Part shown: in pieces, positions 1 through 9,389 of the stretch
Layout of the letters: each line of letters begins with the position of its first letter
Position numbering within the stretch: the first letter of the stretch is position 1
Source: Nitrospira sp.
Lineage (GTDB): Bacteria > Nitrospirota > Nitrospiria > Nitrospirales > Nitrospiraceae
DNA: 64,000 nt
Direction of reading: 5' to 3'
Assembly (NCBI GenBank): GCA_024760525.1
Contig: CP060499.1
Location: 1,860,001 to 1,924,000 of the forward strand
Translations under genes and position numbers: made by a program
The notes under the pieces: generated by a model
What the model saw: only the letters and a program-made list of their open reading frames with translations
Database searches by the model: none
What the model was told of the DNA's origin: nothing

Positions 1-1
1 T

Positions 2-3000
2 GGGGCAGTAATTCCAGGCGTCCAAGCGCAATGGATTCAGCCGCTGACGATTCGTGCCAACCAAGGGGACTGTCTCAAAATCAAGTTGAACAACAAATTG
101 GAAGGTGGAGAAGACGTCAGCTTGCACATCAGCGGATCGTCAATGGTAGTAAGTGCGACGGGTGCTGCGGCGACGACCACAAATTCGGATGCGATCGCCG
201 CCAAAGACAAGTCTGTGGAATTGGAGTGGTACATCCAGCCGAACACTCAAGAAGGAGTTCGCCAGTTCCATACATACAGTAACGATCGAGAGCTAACGGT
301 GATGGGAATGTTCGGTTCTTTTGTCGTAGAGCCTCGCGGCTCAACGTACTGGGAGCCGCTCGGAACAGGTGATCCCACTCCAGCCACCAGTGGGTGGCAA
401 GTCATGATCAAGAATGGGACTGGTCCGGATTTTCGAGAGTTTGTGCTCTATTACCATGAGGTCGGTGACGAAGCATTCCGTCCCCTCAATAAAAAGGGCG
501 ATTTCTTGCCACAACGTGATCCACTGACCGATACGTATCGTCCCGGAGGCCGCGCGATCAACTATCGGAGTGAGCCGTTCGGAATTAACAACATGCATCT
601 ACAGCATGAATATTTCGGGTTTGAGGATGAGTCGATGGGCTATAGCTCGTACTCATTTGGTGATGCCTCACCGACGATTCCCCGATCATATATCGGAGAC
701 CCAGCGAAGTTCCGTCTCGTGCATGGTGGTTCCGAAGTCTTCCATAGCCATCATCCTCATGGGGGGACGATCAGATGGCCTCGGAGCCCGAGAGCGATCG
801 ACGATATGAATCTTTGGGCCACGGCGGTAAACGGACCGGTTAAGTATCCGGTCATTCGTCACAAGACGGATCGGGTGGACGTAGAAGTCATCGGCCCCTC
901 CGAGGCTTTGGACTTGGAGACGGAGTGTGGCTCGGGTCTCTGCCAACAGTTGGCCGGCGACTTCCTCTTCCATTGTCACGTCGCACATCATTATGTCTCC
1001 GGTATGTGGGGGTACTGGCGTGTCTACAACACGCTCCAGCAGGGAGTTATGCGGAATGACGTGATGCCCGACCTTCGAGAGTTGCCGGATCGGAAAGGTC
1101 GTATTAAGGAGCCGATCTCGTCCGATAAGCTGGTTGGCCAGACAGTCGATTGGTTCGGAACGCAATTCAAGATCATCGACAAGGGCAAGAGCAATTGGAA
1201 GGGGCGCCCAGCGACGATCACGATCAAGGATTGGGTGGCCATGCAGTTGCCGACGCCGGGCAAGCCCGGTCATAAGGATGATGAGAAGGGCCAGATTCTT
1301 TCGTACGATGCCACTGTGTTGGATTGGGTTTGGGATGGCAATCGAGCCATGAGCGAGAAAGAGAGCACGGTCGACAATCCCAAATACAAGTCAACCCATC
1401 CCGATAAGCGGCATCCGATTATGTTCGAGCCTCTAACGGGGAAGGTAGCTTGGCCTCATCTCACCCCACACTTCGGGAAGCGCGTCATGTTTTCTCCGAA
1501 TCACGTCGGGGCGCCCTGGCTAGAGATGATTCGACGTGACGACAATGGTGAGGAGAGTCTCGATCAAGCCAAGCCTGGAGAGCAGGGGAATTGGAGCCTT
1601 TGTCCGACTAATGCCGGGCGGAAGAGCTACAACGTCCATTTCATTAAGGTGCCGATCAAGATTGCCAAGGCACAAGGGAAAGAACCTGCAGTTATCGATC
1701 AGAATGGATTGATCTACGTGCTGCACGAAGAGGAGGCTGCAATTCGTGCCAATGATGATCTCAAATATCCATTAGTCGTGCGTGGCAACATTTACGATTG
1801 CGTGGATTGGACCTTGACCAGCGAGTGGGACGACGACGACTATACGAATTTTCAGGCGTCGAAGATCAACACGCACTGGCATTTCCTCCAGTTCGACAAT
1901 CAGGCTTCGGACGGGGTGATAACCGGGTTCTCCTACGAACAGTCAGTTCGTCCTTTCACGATGCTCGAGAAGAAAAATCAAAAGGGACTGCCTGCTCCGA
2001 TGAATACCGTGTTGACCTCGGCTGTGAAGAAGGGGGCCAATACGATCGCAGTGAAGAATGCCAAACAGTATCACGTGGGCACATTGATCCTGGTCGGTGC
2101 CGACAACGTAAAAGGGAACGAGATCGCGCGCATCAAGGCCATCAATGGCAATCAGATCACATTGTCGAAGGGATTAAAGAACGATCACCCAGCCAAGGAT
2201 ATCGTCACGGTTGAGTTTGTCCGTCAACGTTTCTGGGTGGATGCGGATGTGGGGACCGTCTTTTGGCACGACCACGCATTTGGAGCGACGACCTGGCCGC
2301 ACGGCGGCTTTGGCACATTCATCGCCGAACCTGTGGGATCGACCTATCACGATCCTACGACCGGGAAAGAGGTGCGCAGTGGTCCTATCGCGGATATTCA
2401 CACGAATGAACCTGTGGGACATGGAGTGAATAACAGCTTCCGTGAACTGATGGTTCAAGTGCATGATACGGTGCCGCACACCGTGAATATTGTCACGGCG
2501 GGCAATCCGCCGGGGCAGCCTGTGGAAGTGGCGTTGGAAGCAGGGAAGACCGTGTCCTTCGCCATGCCGGAACATATCTATATGACTCCCATGCCGTTCT
2601 TGAACGGGGGGACACATACAACCGGAAGCGGATTGAACTTCCGAGCAGGGCCGATCGCCCAACGTTTAGCAACGAACCCCGATGCATCTCAAATCTTCAA
2701 CAGTCAAATCCATGGCGATCCGTACACGCCGCTTCTGAGGGCGTACACGGGTGATACGATGGTATTTCGGCTGTTGCATACGCTCATGAACGAGACAATG
2801 ACTTGGACGTTGTCCGGCCATTCGTTTTGGACCGAGCGGTACGCGCCCGATGCAAACCGGAAAAACTCCATACACATAGGCATCGCCGAGCGGTATGACT
2901 TAGTGGTACCGGAGGCTGGTGGTCCTCGGCATCAATCGGGTGATTTCATACATTTTAACGGTCGGTCATCGAAGTTGTCCGAAGGCGGATGGGGAATTGT

Positions 3001-4273
3001 GCGGGTGTATGACAAGGAACAATCCGATTTGAGAAAATTACCGGCAGGATTTTCGAATAAAGGGGAGATTCCGAAGGCCTTGCCGGTGTGTCCTGCCGAT
3101 GCTCCGGTGAAGAGCTTCAACGTGGTGGCCATGGATTATCCGTCAATGACCTTTAACCCTAAGGCTCCGGAAGCCATCGAGGTCGATTTCGAGCGAAAAA
3201 TCCAGATTTCAAATCCAGACGCAAAAATTTATGCGCTGGAGGAGGATGTGATTAAGGTGTCTGGAAACTCCAGACCCATGCCGCTGACGCTTCGAGTCAA
3301 CATTGGCGATTGCGTAAAGATTAATCTGAAGAACAAAATGAAGGAAGGTAAGGCTTCGTTCTCCGCTATCGGACTTGCGTTTGATCCAAAGGATTCGATG
3401 GGAGCGAATGTCGGAAATAATCCTGGCGATCAGACGATCGTGCCAGGTGGAGAGCGCGTCTATACGTACTTTGCAGACCCATTCAATGGAGAGACTACGT
3501 CTCTTGTGTGGGATTGGGGCAATGCGATGATGAATCCGAGAAACGGTTTGTTCGGCGCAATTGTTGTTGGGCCGAAGGGCTCCAAGTACCGTGATCCGAA
3601 GACCGGTGTGGATTTATCGAACAAGAACGCCTGGGCTGCTGACGTGATCGTAGATCGGTCCGTTTCCGGAAACGAAATGCGGTCGAACTATCGTGATGTG
3701 GCCCTGTTCTTTCAGGATGAAGATAACATCATCGGCACGAGTTTCATGCCATACGTGCAGAACGTGGCAGGGTTGACCGGTATCAACTATCGGTCCGAAC
3801 CTTATCTGTACCGGCAGGATCAGGGCTGTTCATTGGGCAAGATGTTTCAACCGTGCAAAGCCGATAAGCCTGAGGACCCGGCTACGCCGATCATCGAATC
3901 ACATGCGGGCGATCCGGTGCGCATTCATGTGATCGGTGCGAACAATGAGCAGAACGGCATGTTCGGCGTTGAAAAACATGAATGGCCCATTGAGCCCTAT
4001 ATGAGAGGAGCTGACCTAATTAGTGTGGTCGAATTCTCCGGGTCGGAGGTGCTCGATGTATTCATTCCTTCGGCGGGAGGGCCATACCGCATGTCCGGCG
4101 ACTATGTGTACAGTAATCAGCGGTTGCCGTATTCCCAGTCCGGACAATGGGGTTACCTGAGGGTACTCCCAAGTGGCGATAGCAGGCTCCAGTCGTTGGG
4201 TGCCGCTGGAGTTGGTTCCAAGCAGGCAGAAGTTGAGTATCAGCCCAGGGTTCTTCCAACGGCGATAAAATAG
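2..4273 (+). CDS. Giant multicopper oxidase MCO1 (5' partial)
   Basis: Secreted multicopper oxidase made of repeated cupredoxin domains; the frame is open to the left edge, so the start and signal peptide lie outside the window. About 1423 residues are visible. Copper-site motifs seen: HSHHPHGG (near nt 742), FHCH-x3-H-x4-GM (near nt 968, the type 1/type 3 signature) and WHDHAFG (near nt 2264). It aligns along its whole visible length with the 1580-aa oxidase at 17512, including the RANQGDCL segment at the left edge. In the first domain the FHSH of that paralog is FHTY here (near nt 269), so one His ligand appears lost. The substrate is not readable from sequence; very large bacterial MCOs include MofA-type putative Mn(II) oxidases. 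A hairpin terminator follows the gene. Confidence 0.93.
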   Translation, partial: GAVIPGVQAQWIQPLTIRANQGDCLKIKLNNKLEGGEDVSLHISGSSMVVSATGAAATTTNSDAIAAKDKSVELEWYIQPNTQEGVRQFHTYSNDRELTVMGMFGSFVVEPRGSTYWEPLGTGDPTPATSGWQVMIKNGTGPDFREFVLYYHEVGDEAFRPLNKKGDFLPQRDPLTDTYRPGGRAINYRSEPFGINNMHLQHEYFGFEDESMGYSSYSFGDASPTIPRSYIGDPAKFRLVHGGSEVFHSHHPHGGTIRWPRSPRAIDDMNLWATAVNGPVKYPVIRHKTDRVDVEVIGPSEALDLETECGSGLCQQLAGDFLFHCHVAHHYVSGMWGYWRVYNTLQQGVMRNDVMPDLRELPDRKGRIKEPISSDKLVGQTVDWFGTQFKIIDKGKSNWKGRPATITIKDWVAMQLPTPGKPGHKDDEKGQILSYDATVLDWVWDGNRAMSEKESTVDNPKYKSTHPDKRHPIMFEPLTGKVAWPHLTPHFGKRVMFSPNHVGAPWLEMIRRDDNGEESLDQAKPGEQGNWSLCPTNAGRKSYNVHFIKVPIKIAKAQGKEPAVIDQNGLIYVLHEEEAAIRANDDLKYPLVVRGNIYDCVDWTLTSEWDDDDYTNFQASKINTHWHFLQFDNQASDGVITGFSYEQSVRPFTMLEKKNQKGLPAPMNTVLTSAVKKGANTIAVKNAKQYHVGTLILVGADNVKGNEIARIKAINGNQITLSKGLKNDHPAKDIVTVEFVRQRFWVDADVGTVFWHDHAFGATTWPHGGFGTFIAEPVGSTYHDPTTGKEVRSGPIADIHTNEPVGHGVNNSFRELMVQVHDTVPHTVNIVTAGNPPGQPVEVALEAGKTVSFAMPEHIYMTPMPFLNGGTHTTGSGLNFRAGPIAQRLATNPDASQIFNSQIHGDPYTPLLRAYTGDTMVFRLLHTLMNETMTWTLSGHSFWTERYAPDANRKNSIHIGIAERYDLVVPEAGGPRHQSGDFIHFNGRSSKLSEGGWGIVRVYDKEQSDLRKLPAGFSNKGEIPKALPVCPADAPVKSFNVVAMDYPSMTFNPKAPEAIEVDFERKIQISNPDAKIYALEEDVIKVSGNSRPMPLTLRVNIGDCVKINLKNKMKEGKASFSAIGLAFDPKDSMGANVGNNPGDQTIVPGGERVYTYFADPFNGETTSLVWDWGNAMMNPRNGLFGAIVVGPKGSKYRDPKTGVDLSNKNAWAADVIVDRSVSGNEMRSNYRDVALFFQDEDNIIGTSFMPYVQNVAGLTGINYRSEPYLYRQDQGCSLGKMFQPCKADKPEDPATPIIESHAGDPVRIHVIGANNEQNGMFGVEKHEWPIEPYMRGADLISVVEFSGSEVLDVFIPSAGGPYRMSGDYVYSNQRLPYSQSGQWGYLRVLPSGDSRLQSLGAAGVGSKQAEVEYQPRVLPTAIK

Positions 4274-4303
4274 GGCACTCAAGTATTCTTGGCAGGAAGA
4301 GAG

Positions 4304-4341
4304 GGGGAGCCGTGCTGTAAGTGCGGCTCCCCTTGTTCTTT
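4304..4341 (+). terminator. Rho-independent terminator after MCO1
   Basis: A 9-bp perfect stem (GGGGAGCCG at 4304-4312 with CGGCTCCCC at 4324-4332) and an 11-nt loop are followed by a T-rich tract. It lies 30 bp after the MCO1 stop and should end the oxidase transcript before the cupredoxin-like genes. A TATAAT hexamer at 4381-4386 could serve a separate promoter for the next gene, but no convincing -35 box is visible. Confidence 0.8.
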
Positions 4342-4439
4342 ATGCTCTCCATACATTCTGTAATCGCGGGTGGAAGTCGGTATAATCAGGAATCGAATGT
4401 CCGACTCCCACAACTTTCGATAGTAGGAGGAGCAGACCA

Positions 4440-5372
4440 ATGAAGGTAACACAGTGTCTCTTAACAGCGGTGGCGACGATAGGTTTGTGTTCGTCGGCTC
4501 ATGCCTATAAGGAGGTGACGGTCTCGGATGGTGGTACCCTGACAGGTGTGGTGAAGCTGGATGGGCAAGTTCCCAAGCCAAAAGGTTATAACCTCACGAC
4601 GTTACCGGACGCGTTCTATTGCGGGCGCATTTCCGACGGCGAAGGCTGGCGTATCTTGCAACCTTTTAATGTCGGGCCAGAGGGTAAGTTTCGAGACGTT
4701 TTGGTATACCTGGAAGATGTTGAGAAAGGTAAGCGCTTCGGGGATGAGAATGTCCAGTATATTGAGGCAAGAGATTGTCTCTTCGTTCCATTCACGACGG
4801 TTGTCCGGGACAACCAATCGGTGACGGTCATCAACATGGATCCGGTCATGCATGATATTCAGGCTTACGAGACGTCACATTTGGGTCCACGCGTGTTATT
4901 CAACGTTCCTCTCCCGATGAATCCGGCGCATCCGCGAAATTTTAAGGACCGCAGTGACGCCGGGATGTATCACAAGCATATGGCTGGTGCGCCAATGAAG
5001 CAGTTCGTCAACTTGAGCAAGGGGAGGCGCGTATTCGTGATGCAGTGTGGATTTCACGCGTACATGGAAAGTTGGGGAGTGGCCGTCACCAACCCATACT
5101 TTGCTAAGACGGACGAAGAGGGGCGGTTCACCCTCACTGACGTACCTCCAGGGACTTACAAACTGGTCGTCTGGCATCCCTATATACGGAGCACGACCGA
5201 GCAGACCGTGACGATCGGCCCGAATGAAACGGTAGACACTCAACTTGCGGTCTTGGCCCCGACAGGGCGGCTCTATGCCAATGAGGTGTTGGACCATGCA
5301 TACAGTCGGTTTAGCGTAACCGAAGACACGAAGAAAGAAATCGAGCCGATGATTCACAAGCAGAGTCACTGA
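4440..5372 (+). CDS. Secreted cupredoxin-like protein with carboxypeptidase-regulatory-like domain (copy 1)
   Basis: Predicted periplasmic protein of 310 aa. A signal peptide (first about 22 residues, cleavage after SAHA) precedes a beta-sandwich with a type 1 copper-like ligand set: His138 (PVMHDIQ), Cys203, His206 and Met209 (MQCGFHAYM). The C-terminal part, from about residue 220, matches the carboxypeptidase-regulatory (CnaB-like) pattern G-x-F-x-L-x-D-V-P-P-G-T-Y followed by WHP. An AGGAGG-type ribosome site sits 8-10 bp before the ATG. It is a paralog of the genes at 5399 and 22374. Each of the two giant oxidases in the window has such genes downstream, so an electron-transfer or copper-handling partnership is the simplest inference; no partner is proven. 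Confidence 0.8.
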   Translation: MKVTQCLLTAVATIGLCSSAHAYKEVTVSDGGTLTGVVKLDGQVPKPKGYNLTTLPDAFYCGRISDGEGWRILQPFNVGPEGKFRDVLVYLEDVEKGKRFGDENVQYIEARDCLFVPFTTVVRDNQSVTVINMDPVMHDIQAYETSHLGPRVLFNVPLPMNPAHPRNFKDRSDAGMYHKHMAGAPMKQFVNLSKGRRVFVMQCGFHAYMESWGVAVTNPYFAKTDEEGRFTLTDVPPGTYKLVVWHPYIRSTTEQTVTIGPNETVDTQLAVLAPTGRLYANEVLDHAYSRFSVTEDTKKEIEPMIHKQSH

Positions 5373-5398
5373 ATAAGCCGCGGGACGAGGAGAACAAA

Positions 5399-6322
5399 TT
5401 GAGCATAAGGAGTCTATTCTGTGTTCTTGGAATCGGGGGCCTGACCCTGTTACTGGGAGTGGTACCAAGTCATTCATATGACGTTGTGGAGGTTGAGCAT
5501 GGGGGAACGATAACAGGCACGATCACACTGGCTGGAGCAGTGCCTCAACCGAAAGGGTTCAATCTCATTACCTTTCCGGACCCTGCATATTGTGGTCGCA
5601 TCTCCAACGGGCGTGGATGGCGGTTGCTGCATGACTTCGTCGTCGGTCAGCAGGGAGGACTGAAAGATGCCATCGTGCTTCTGGAAGGTGTTGAAGCCGG
5701 GAAAGCGTTTGAGGTGTCTGTTCCGTTGATCGAGGCTCGCGATTGCAAGTTCCAGCCTTTTATGACGATCGTTCGGAACGGGCATGCTGTCGAGGTCATC
5801 AATATGGATCCTGTCATGCACGACATTCAGGGCTATGAGACCTCCTTGGAAGCGGGAACTCGGGTGTTGTTTAATACGCCTCTCATCATGAACCACCAGC
5901 ACAGGCGGGGAGATCTTCATGCGATTCATAATCATGCCCCGGGGAAATCACTGGTCGGGCCGATTTATTTGAACAAGGGCCGGCGTACTTTTTACATGCA
6001 ATGCGGATTTCACGCGTATATGGAAAGCTGGGCCATGGCTGTGAACAATCCCTATTATGCCCTGACCGATCCCGAAGGGAAGTTTTCCATCGATGGCATT
6101 CCCCCCGGCACGTATCAATTGGTGGTATGGCATCCACAGACAGGACCTGGAATATCGAAGTCGGTTGTGGTGCAGCCGAATGGAACACTCATCGAACAGA
6201 TTGCCGTGCCCGCTCCTAAAGGAAGTAGAACCCTATACAAGGTCATGGATAATCCCCGCTTTGGCCTGGAGTCTTTAGGGCATTCTATCGATATCCAACC
6301 GTTAGTCGAGCATCAGCATTGA
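5399..6322 (+). CDS. Secreted cupredoxin-like protein with carboxypeptidase-regulatory-like domain (copy 2)
   Basis: A 307-aa paralog of the preceding gene, 26 bp downstream and probably in the same operon. The start is TTG, chosen because GAGGAGA lies at 5387-5393 and a signal peptide (ending near SHS-YD) begins there. The same putative copper ligands are kept: His141 (VMHDIQ), Cys202, His205 and Met208 (MQCGFHAYM). The regulatory-like domain ends with GTYQLVVWHP. The tandem copies diverge throughout, so the duplication is not recent. The role is inferred as a periplasmic copper protein linked to MCO1. Confidence 0.8.
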   Translation: MSIRSLFCVLGIGGLTLLLGVVPSHSYDVVEVEHGGTITGTITLAGAVPQPKGFNLITFPDPAYCGRISNGRGWRLLHDFVVGQQGGLKDAIVLLEGVEAGKAFEVSVPLIEARDCKFQPFMTIVRNGHAVEVINMDPVMHDIQGYETSLEAGTRVLFNTPLIMNHQHRRGDLHAIHNHAPGKSLVGPIYLNKGRRTFYMQCGFHAYMESWAMAVNNPYYALTDPEGKFSIDGIPPGTYQLVVWHPQTGPGISKSVVVQPNGTLIEQIAVPAPKGSRTLYKVMDNPRFGLESLGHSIDIQPLVEHQH

Positions 6323-6328
6323 CCGCCG

Positions 6329-6970
6329 ATGGTTTTAGGTGCTGCAGAAAGGAGCGGTAGGTCGGTACTTCTCGCTTTCGTCACGGTCACCGCGTTGTGT
6401 TTGCCAATCTCGATTGTAGAGGGCGGCAATACTCTTCCCCTTGAGCCTCAATTTTCAGGTACGCTCGTCAAACGAGTCAACGGCAAGACCTATCGGGCTC
6501 AAGTATTCGCAAAAGGTGACCGGCTGCGAGTGGAGTACAAGTATGCCATTCGAACTGAACTCGGGTTCGCAACGATACAGATTATCCGACCGGACTTAGC
6601 AGAGGTATGGTATCTCCTGCCTCAACAGAAACAGTTGTTGGTGGTGCCGTTGACGGGCGATGTTTTCACGACCCATCCTGAATTGATTGGAGAAACAAGC
6701 AGGACAGCCATTGGTGACACCATGGTGGCAGGTCGCAACGCGCGGGTGTTCCATGTTCAAGCGGATCGCAATGGGCAAATTGAGAGATTCTACGAATCGG
6801 TCGACGAGGAGACCGGCGTTGTCCTCAAGTTGGTCAGTCAAGACCGTGACTGGTCCTTTGAGTACGAGCGATTGCGGGTTTCTCCGCAGCCGAGCGTGTA
6901 CTTCGATGAACCACCGGGGTACAGAAGGCATCCGAGCACGCCGGCCAAAGGTGAGAGAGCGCGCGGATGA
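6329..6970 (+). CDS. LolA/DUF4412-like secreted protein (copy 1)
   Basis: A 213-aa exported protein with a hydrophobic segment at about residues 12-30. A beta-rich body follows, with the pattern of outer-membrane lipoprotein-sorting or DUF4412 proteins: FSGTLVKRVNGKTYRAQVF, then repeated strand pairs. It starts 6 bp after the previous stop and its stop overlaps the next start, so it is operonic. A paralog on the minus strand at 10335-10943 also sits beside SUMF1-fold genes, which suggests a conserved pairing. No Shine-Dalgarno is evident for the ATG. Function is unknown beyond a probable envelope role. Confidence 0.65.
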   Translation: MVLGAAERSGRSVLLAFVTVTALCLPISIVEGGNTLPLEPQFSGTLVKRVNGKTYRAQVFAKGDRLRVEYKYAIRTELGFATIQIIRPDLAEVWYLLPQQKQLLVVPLTGDVFTTHPELIGETSRTAIGDTMVAGRNARVFHVQADRNGQIERFYESVDEETGVVLKLVSQDRDWSFEYERLRVSPQPSVYFDEPPGYRRHPSTPAKGERARG

Positions 6971-8325
6971 ACGAAGTGGCTATTCGGCAAGCGCTGCTCG
7001 TCTTGTTCACGTTGACGTGGTTTATTCCTTTCGTTGGAACGACTTATGGGGAGAGGGTATCAGGCATCCAGCAGATCCAGACGCTCTACGAGAACGGAGA
7101 GTACCAGAAGGCACTTGAAGAAGTCAGCAAGCTGGACACGGAGCAAGCTTCCGTACCGGATGCTCGTCGGCTCAAAATCCGCACGTTGCTGAAACTCGAT
7201 CATCCCAAGGATGCCCTTACCGAGTATGACAAACTCAAGCAGAGGCTAAGGCAGGATGATCGGCAGATCCTTCACGAGATCGCACTTGGGTTCGTTGTCG
7301 TCCTTACAAAAGATATGCGGGAGCAGATGCGTGGGGCAGCCTATACAGCTTTGAAGGAATGGCAGAATCCCGCCTCAATCCCTTTCTTGGAGGATGGACT
7401 CGGTGACGATTCCGGTCTTGTCAGGGCTCTGGCCGCCGAAGGGCTTGCCAAACTGGACGCTGGACGCCGTTCAGTCAAATTCCGAGGGGCCCTGGATGAT
7501 CCGGCGGTGTTGGTAAAAGAAGCGGTACTCAAGGGATTTTCAAAATCCAGTGATACATCGGTCATCCCGCTTGTCGAACCGGCACTGAAGGATCCCGAGG
7601 TGCGGGTGCGAGTCGCTGCGGCTGAGGCTCTCTGCCATCTGAAACCTCCGAAGGGGTGCGACATGCTCCTGCAGTCCGCAAGAGCGCCCAACCCAGATGA
7701 ACGAACGTCGGCGATTCGCGCATTAGTCGAGCGCGACGGAGCCCAGGTTTTATCGGTACTCCTGGAGGCGAGCGAACACCAACAACCATCGGTGCGTCGT
7801 GCTGCCGCGACAGGGCTTGGCCATAGCCCCTCAGCGGAAGCCGTCGCTGTGCTGACTCGACTTCTGAAAGATCCACTCCCTCCTGTGCGAATTGCCGCCG
7901 CGGTTAGTCTGGGGCAGATAAATGATGTGGACGCGCGATCGTCATTGACCAAGGCGCTCGACGACCATGACTCTGCGGTCAGAGCCTTCGTCATTGGCGC
8001 GCTTCTGGCACGGGGCGTACGGTATGAAATCGTAGCGGCTTCAGTTCAGTCTCTCGTTAACATGAAAGAGCCGGCTGTTCGTGCCGCCACAGCAAGAGCG
8101 TTGGGCCATGCTGAGGAATCCAATCGCGCACCGGCTCGATCTGCCTTAACAGTTCTGATTCAAGATACGGTGCCTCGCGTGAGGATTGCGGCGATCAAAT
8201 CGATGGCAAAATTAGAAGGCGCAGAGGCGATTCCACTCCTCGCACAGAGTCTGCGCGATGAGGATGACGCCGTACGGGCAACGGCCGGAGGTACGCTGTT
8301 GTCCGTCATGGCCTCAGATCAATAA
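6967..8325 (+). CDS. Secreted TPR/HEAT-repeat protein
   Basis: A 452-aa protein starting at an ATGA overlap with the gene before it. After an N-terminal signal segment comes a short TPR-like helical stretch (about residues 35-85, with YENGEYQKALEE). From about residue 110 to the end there are roughly ten HEAT/PBS-lyase repeats, recognisable by recurring D-P-x-V-R-x-A-A-A-x-A-L units. Such solenoids act as protein-binding scaffolds. Its place at the end of the MCO1/cupredoxin operon suggests a role in assembling or stabilising periplasmic partners, which is inference. Confidence 0.8.
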   Translation: MNEVAIRQALLVLFTLTWFIPFVGTTYGERVSGIQQIQTLYENGEYQKALEEVSKLDTEQASVPDARRLKIRTLLKLDHPKDALTEYDKLKQRLRQDDRQILHEIALGFVVVLTKDMREQMRGAAYTALKEWQNPASIPFLEDGLGDDSGLVRALAAEGLAKLDAGRRSVKFRGALDDPAVLVKEAVLKGFSKSSDTSVIPLVEPALKDPEVRVRVAAAEALCHLKPPKGCDMLLQSARAPNPDERTSAIRALVERDGAQVLSVLLEASEHQQPSVRRAAATGLGHSPSAEAVAVLTRLLKDPLPPVRIAAAVSLGQINDVDARSSLTKALDDHDSAVRAFVIGALLARGVRYEIVAASVQSLVNMKEPAVRAATARALGHAEESNRAPARSALTVLIQDTVPRVRIAAIKSMAKLEGAEAIPLLAQSLRDEDDAVRATAGGTLLSVMASDQ

Positions 8326-8416
8326 GCGCAAAGGCGCGTTCAGCGTCGCTATAGGCCTCAAGAAGCAAGTTTGATACGATGTATTTTGTTTGACTTACTG
8401 GAAGGAGAGTATTTCG

Positions 8417-9265
8417 ATGTTTGTGAGACCTGTGATGCTTTCAGTATGGTGGAGCATTGCATTCTGCGGAGCCATTTCATTTGCCGACGAACGAGTAGCT
8501 CAGGATCCACGGGAGTGGCCAACCGGTAAAGATGGTGCGCCGATGATTGTGGTTCCCGCCGGCCCATTTCCAATGGGCGTCCCCTCGGGAGATCGGGATG
8601 GGGGGAGGGACGAATATCCGCGGCATGAGGTGTTTGTGGACACCTTTGTGATCGACAAATTCGAAGTGACAAACGGTCTCTACCTGGAGTTCGTCAAATC
8701 CACAGGGCATCGCGTGCCCCAGAACCCAACGAACCCATCACGAAGTCTTTGGCAAGGTAACAGCATCACCGAATCCATTGCGGAGCGGCCTGTGATCAAC
8801 GTCGATTGGTTTGACGCGGATGCCTACTGTAAATGGGCCAACAAACGACTCCCGACGGAAGCGGAATGGGAGAAGGCCGCCAAAGGCCCATCCGATAGGC
8901 GGTTCCCCTGGGGTAATGTAGAACCGACAGCCAAGCACCTCAATTACAATCAACGATGGATTGGGGAGAAGACCCTCATGCCTGTCGGGAGTTATGAGGC
9001 CGGAAAGAGCCCGTACGGAATCTATGATATGGCCGGGAACGTCTGGGAATGGGTCAACGATTGGTATGATGCTCAGTACTATGAGCAGAGCCCAAAGAAG
9101 AACCCAACAGGTCCGGATAGGGGATCAAAGAAGGTCATTCGTGGCGCCGGATGGCAAAATGAAACGCCTACTGTCCGCATCTTTACCCGCGTAGAAAGCG
9201 ATCCGTTGGTTCGTAATGAGTCTACAGGCTTTCGTTGCGCAGCCGATGTTTCATTCAATAGATGA
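8417..9265 (+). CDS. SUMF1-fold (formylglycine-generating-enzyme-like) protein, copy 1
   Basis: A 282-aa exported SUMF1-domain protein. The ATG at 8417 is preferred over an upstream TTG because GGAGAG lies 8 bp before it and a signal peptide follows. Hallmarks: M-x3-P-A-G-PFPMG near residue 50, RLPTEAEWEKAA, FPWGN, GNVWEWVNDWYD and the terminal TGFRCA. The two active-site cysteines of true formylglycine-generating enzymes, expected in the segment before GFRCA, are absent. It is therefore more likely a binding or structural SUMF1 protein (as in NirV) than an active formylglycine generator. Two paralogs lie on the opposite strand. Confidence 0.82.
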   Translation: MFVRPVMLSVWWSIAFCGAISFADERVAQDPREWPTGKDGAPMIVVPAGPFPMGVPSGDRDGGRDEYPRHEVFVDTFVIDKFEVTNGLYLEFVKSTGHRVPQNPTNPSRSLWQGNSITESIAERPVINVDWFDADAYCKWANKRLPTEAEWEKAAKGPSDRRFPWGNVEPTAKHLNYNQRWIGEKTLMPVGSYEAGKSPYGIYDMAGNVWEWVNDWYDAQYYEQSPKKNPTGPDRGSKKVIRGAGWQNETPTVRIFTRVESDPLVRNESTGFRCAADVSFNR

Positions 9266-9389
9266 TGGATCTCTGTCAGGATCCCCGATTTTCCGGCGCA
9301 TAGGCAGACTCCTGTTTCAACAGTCGAAAGCCGTGCCGCGCCGTCGTTTCTGAGCCGGGTAGGTTCTTGGCGGACGTTGAAGCCGTTGC

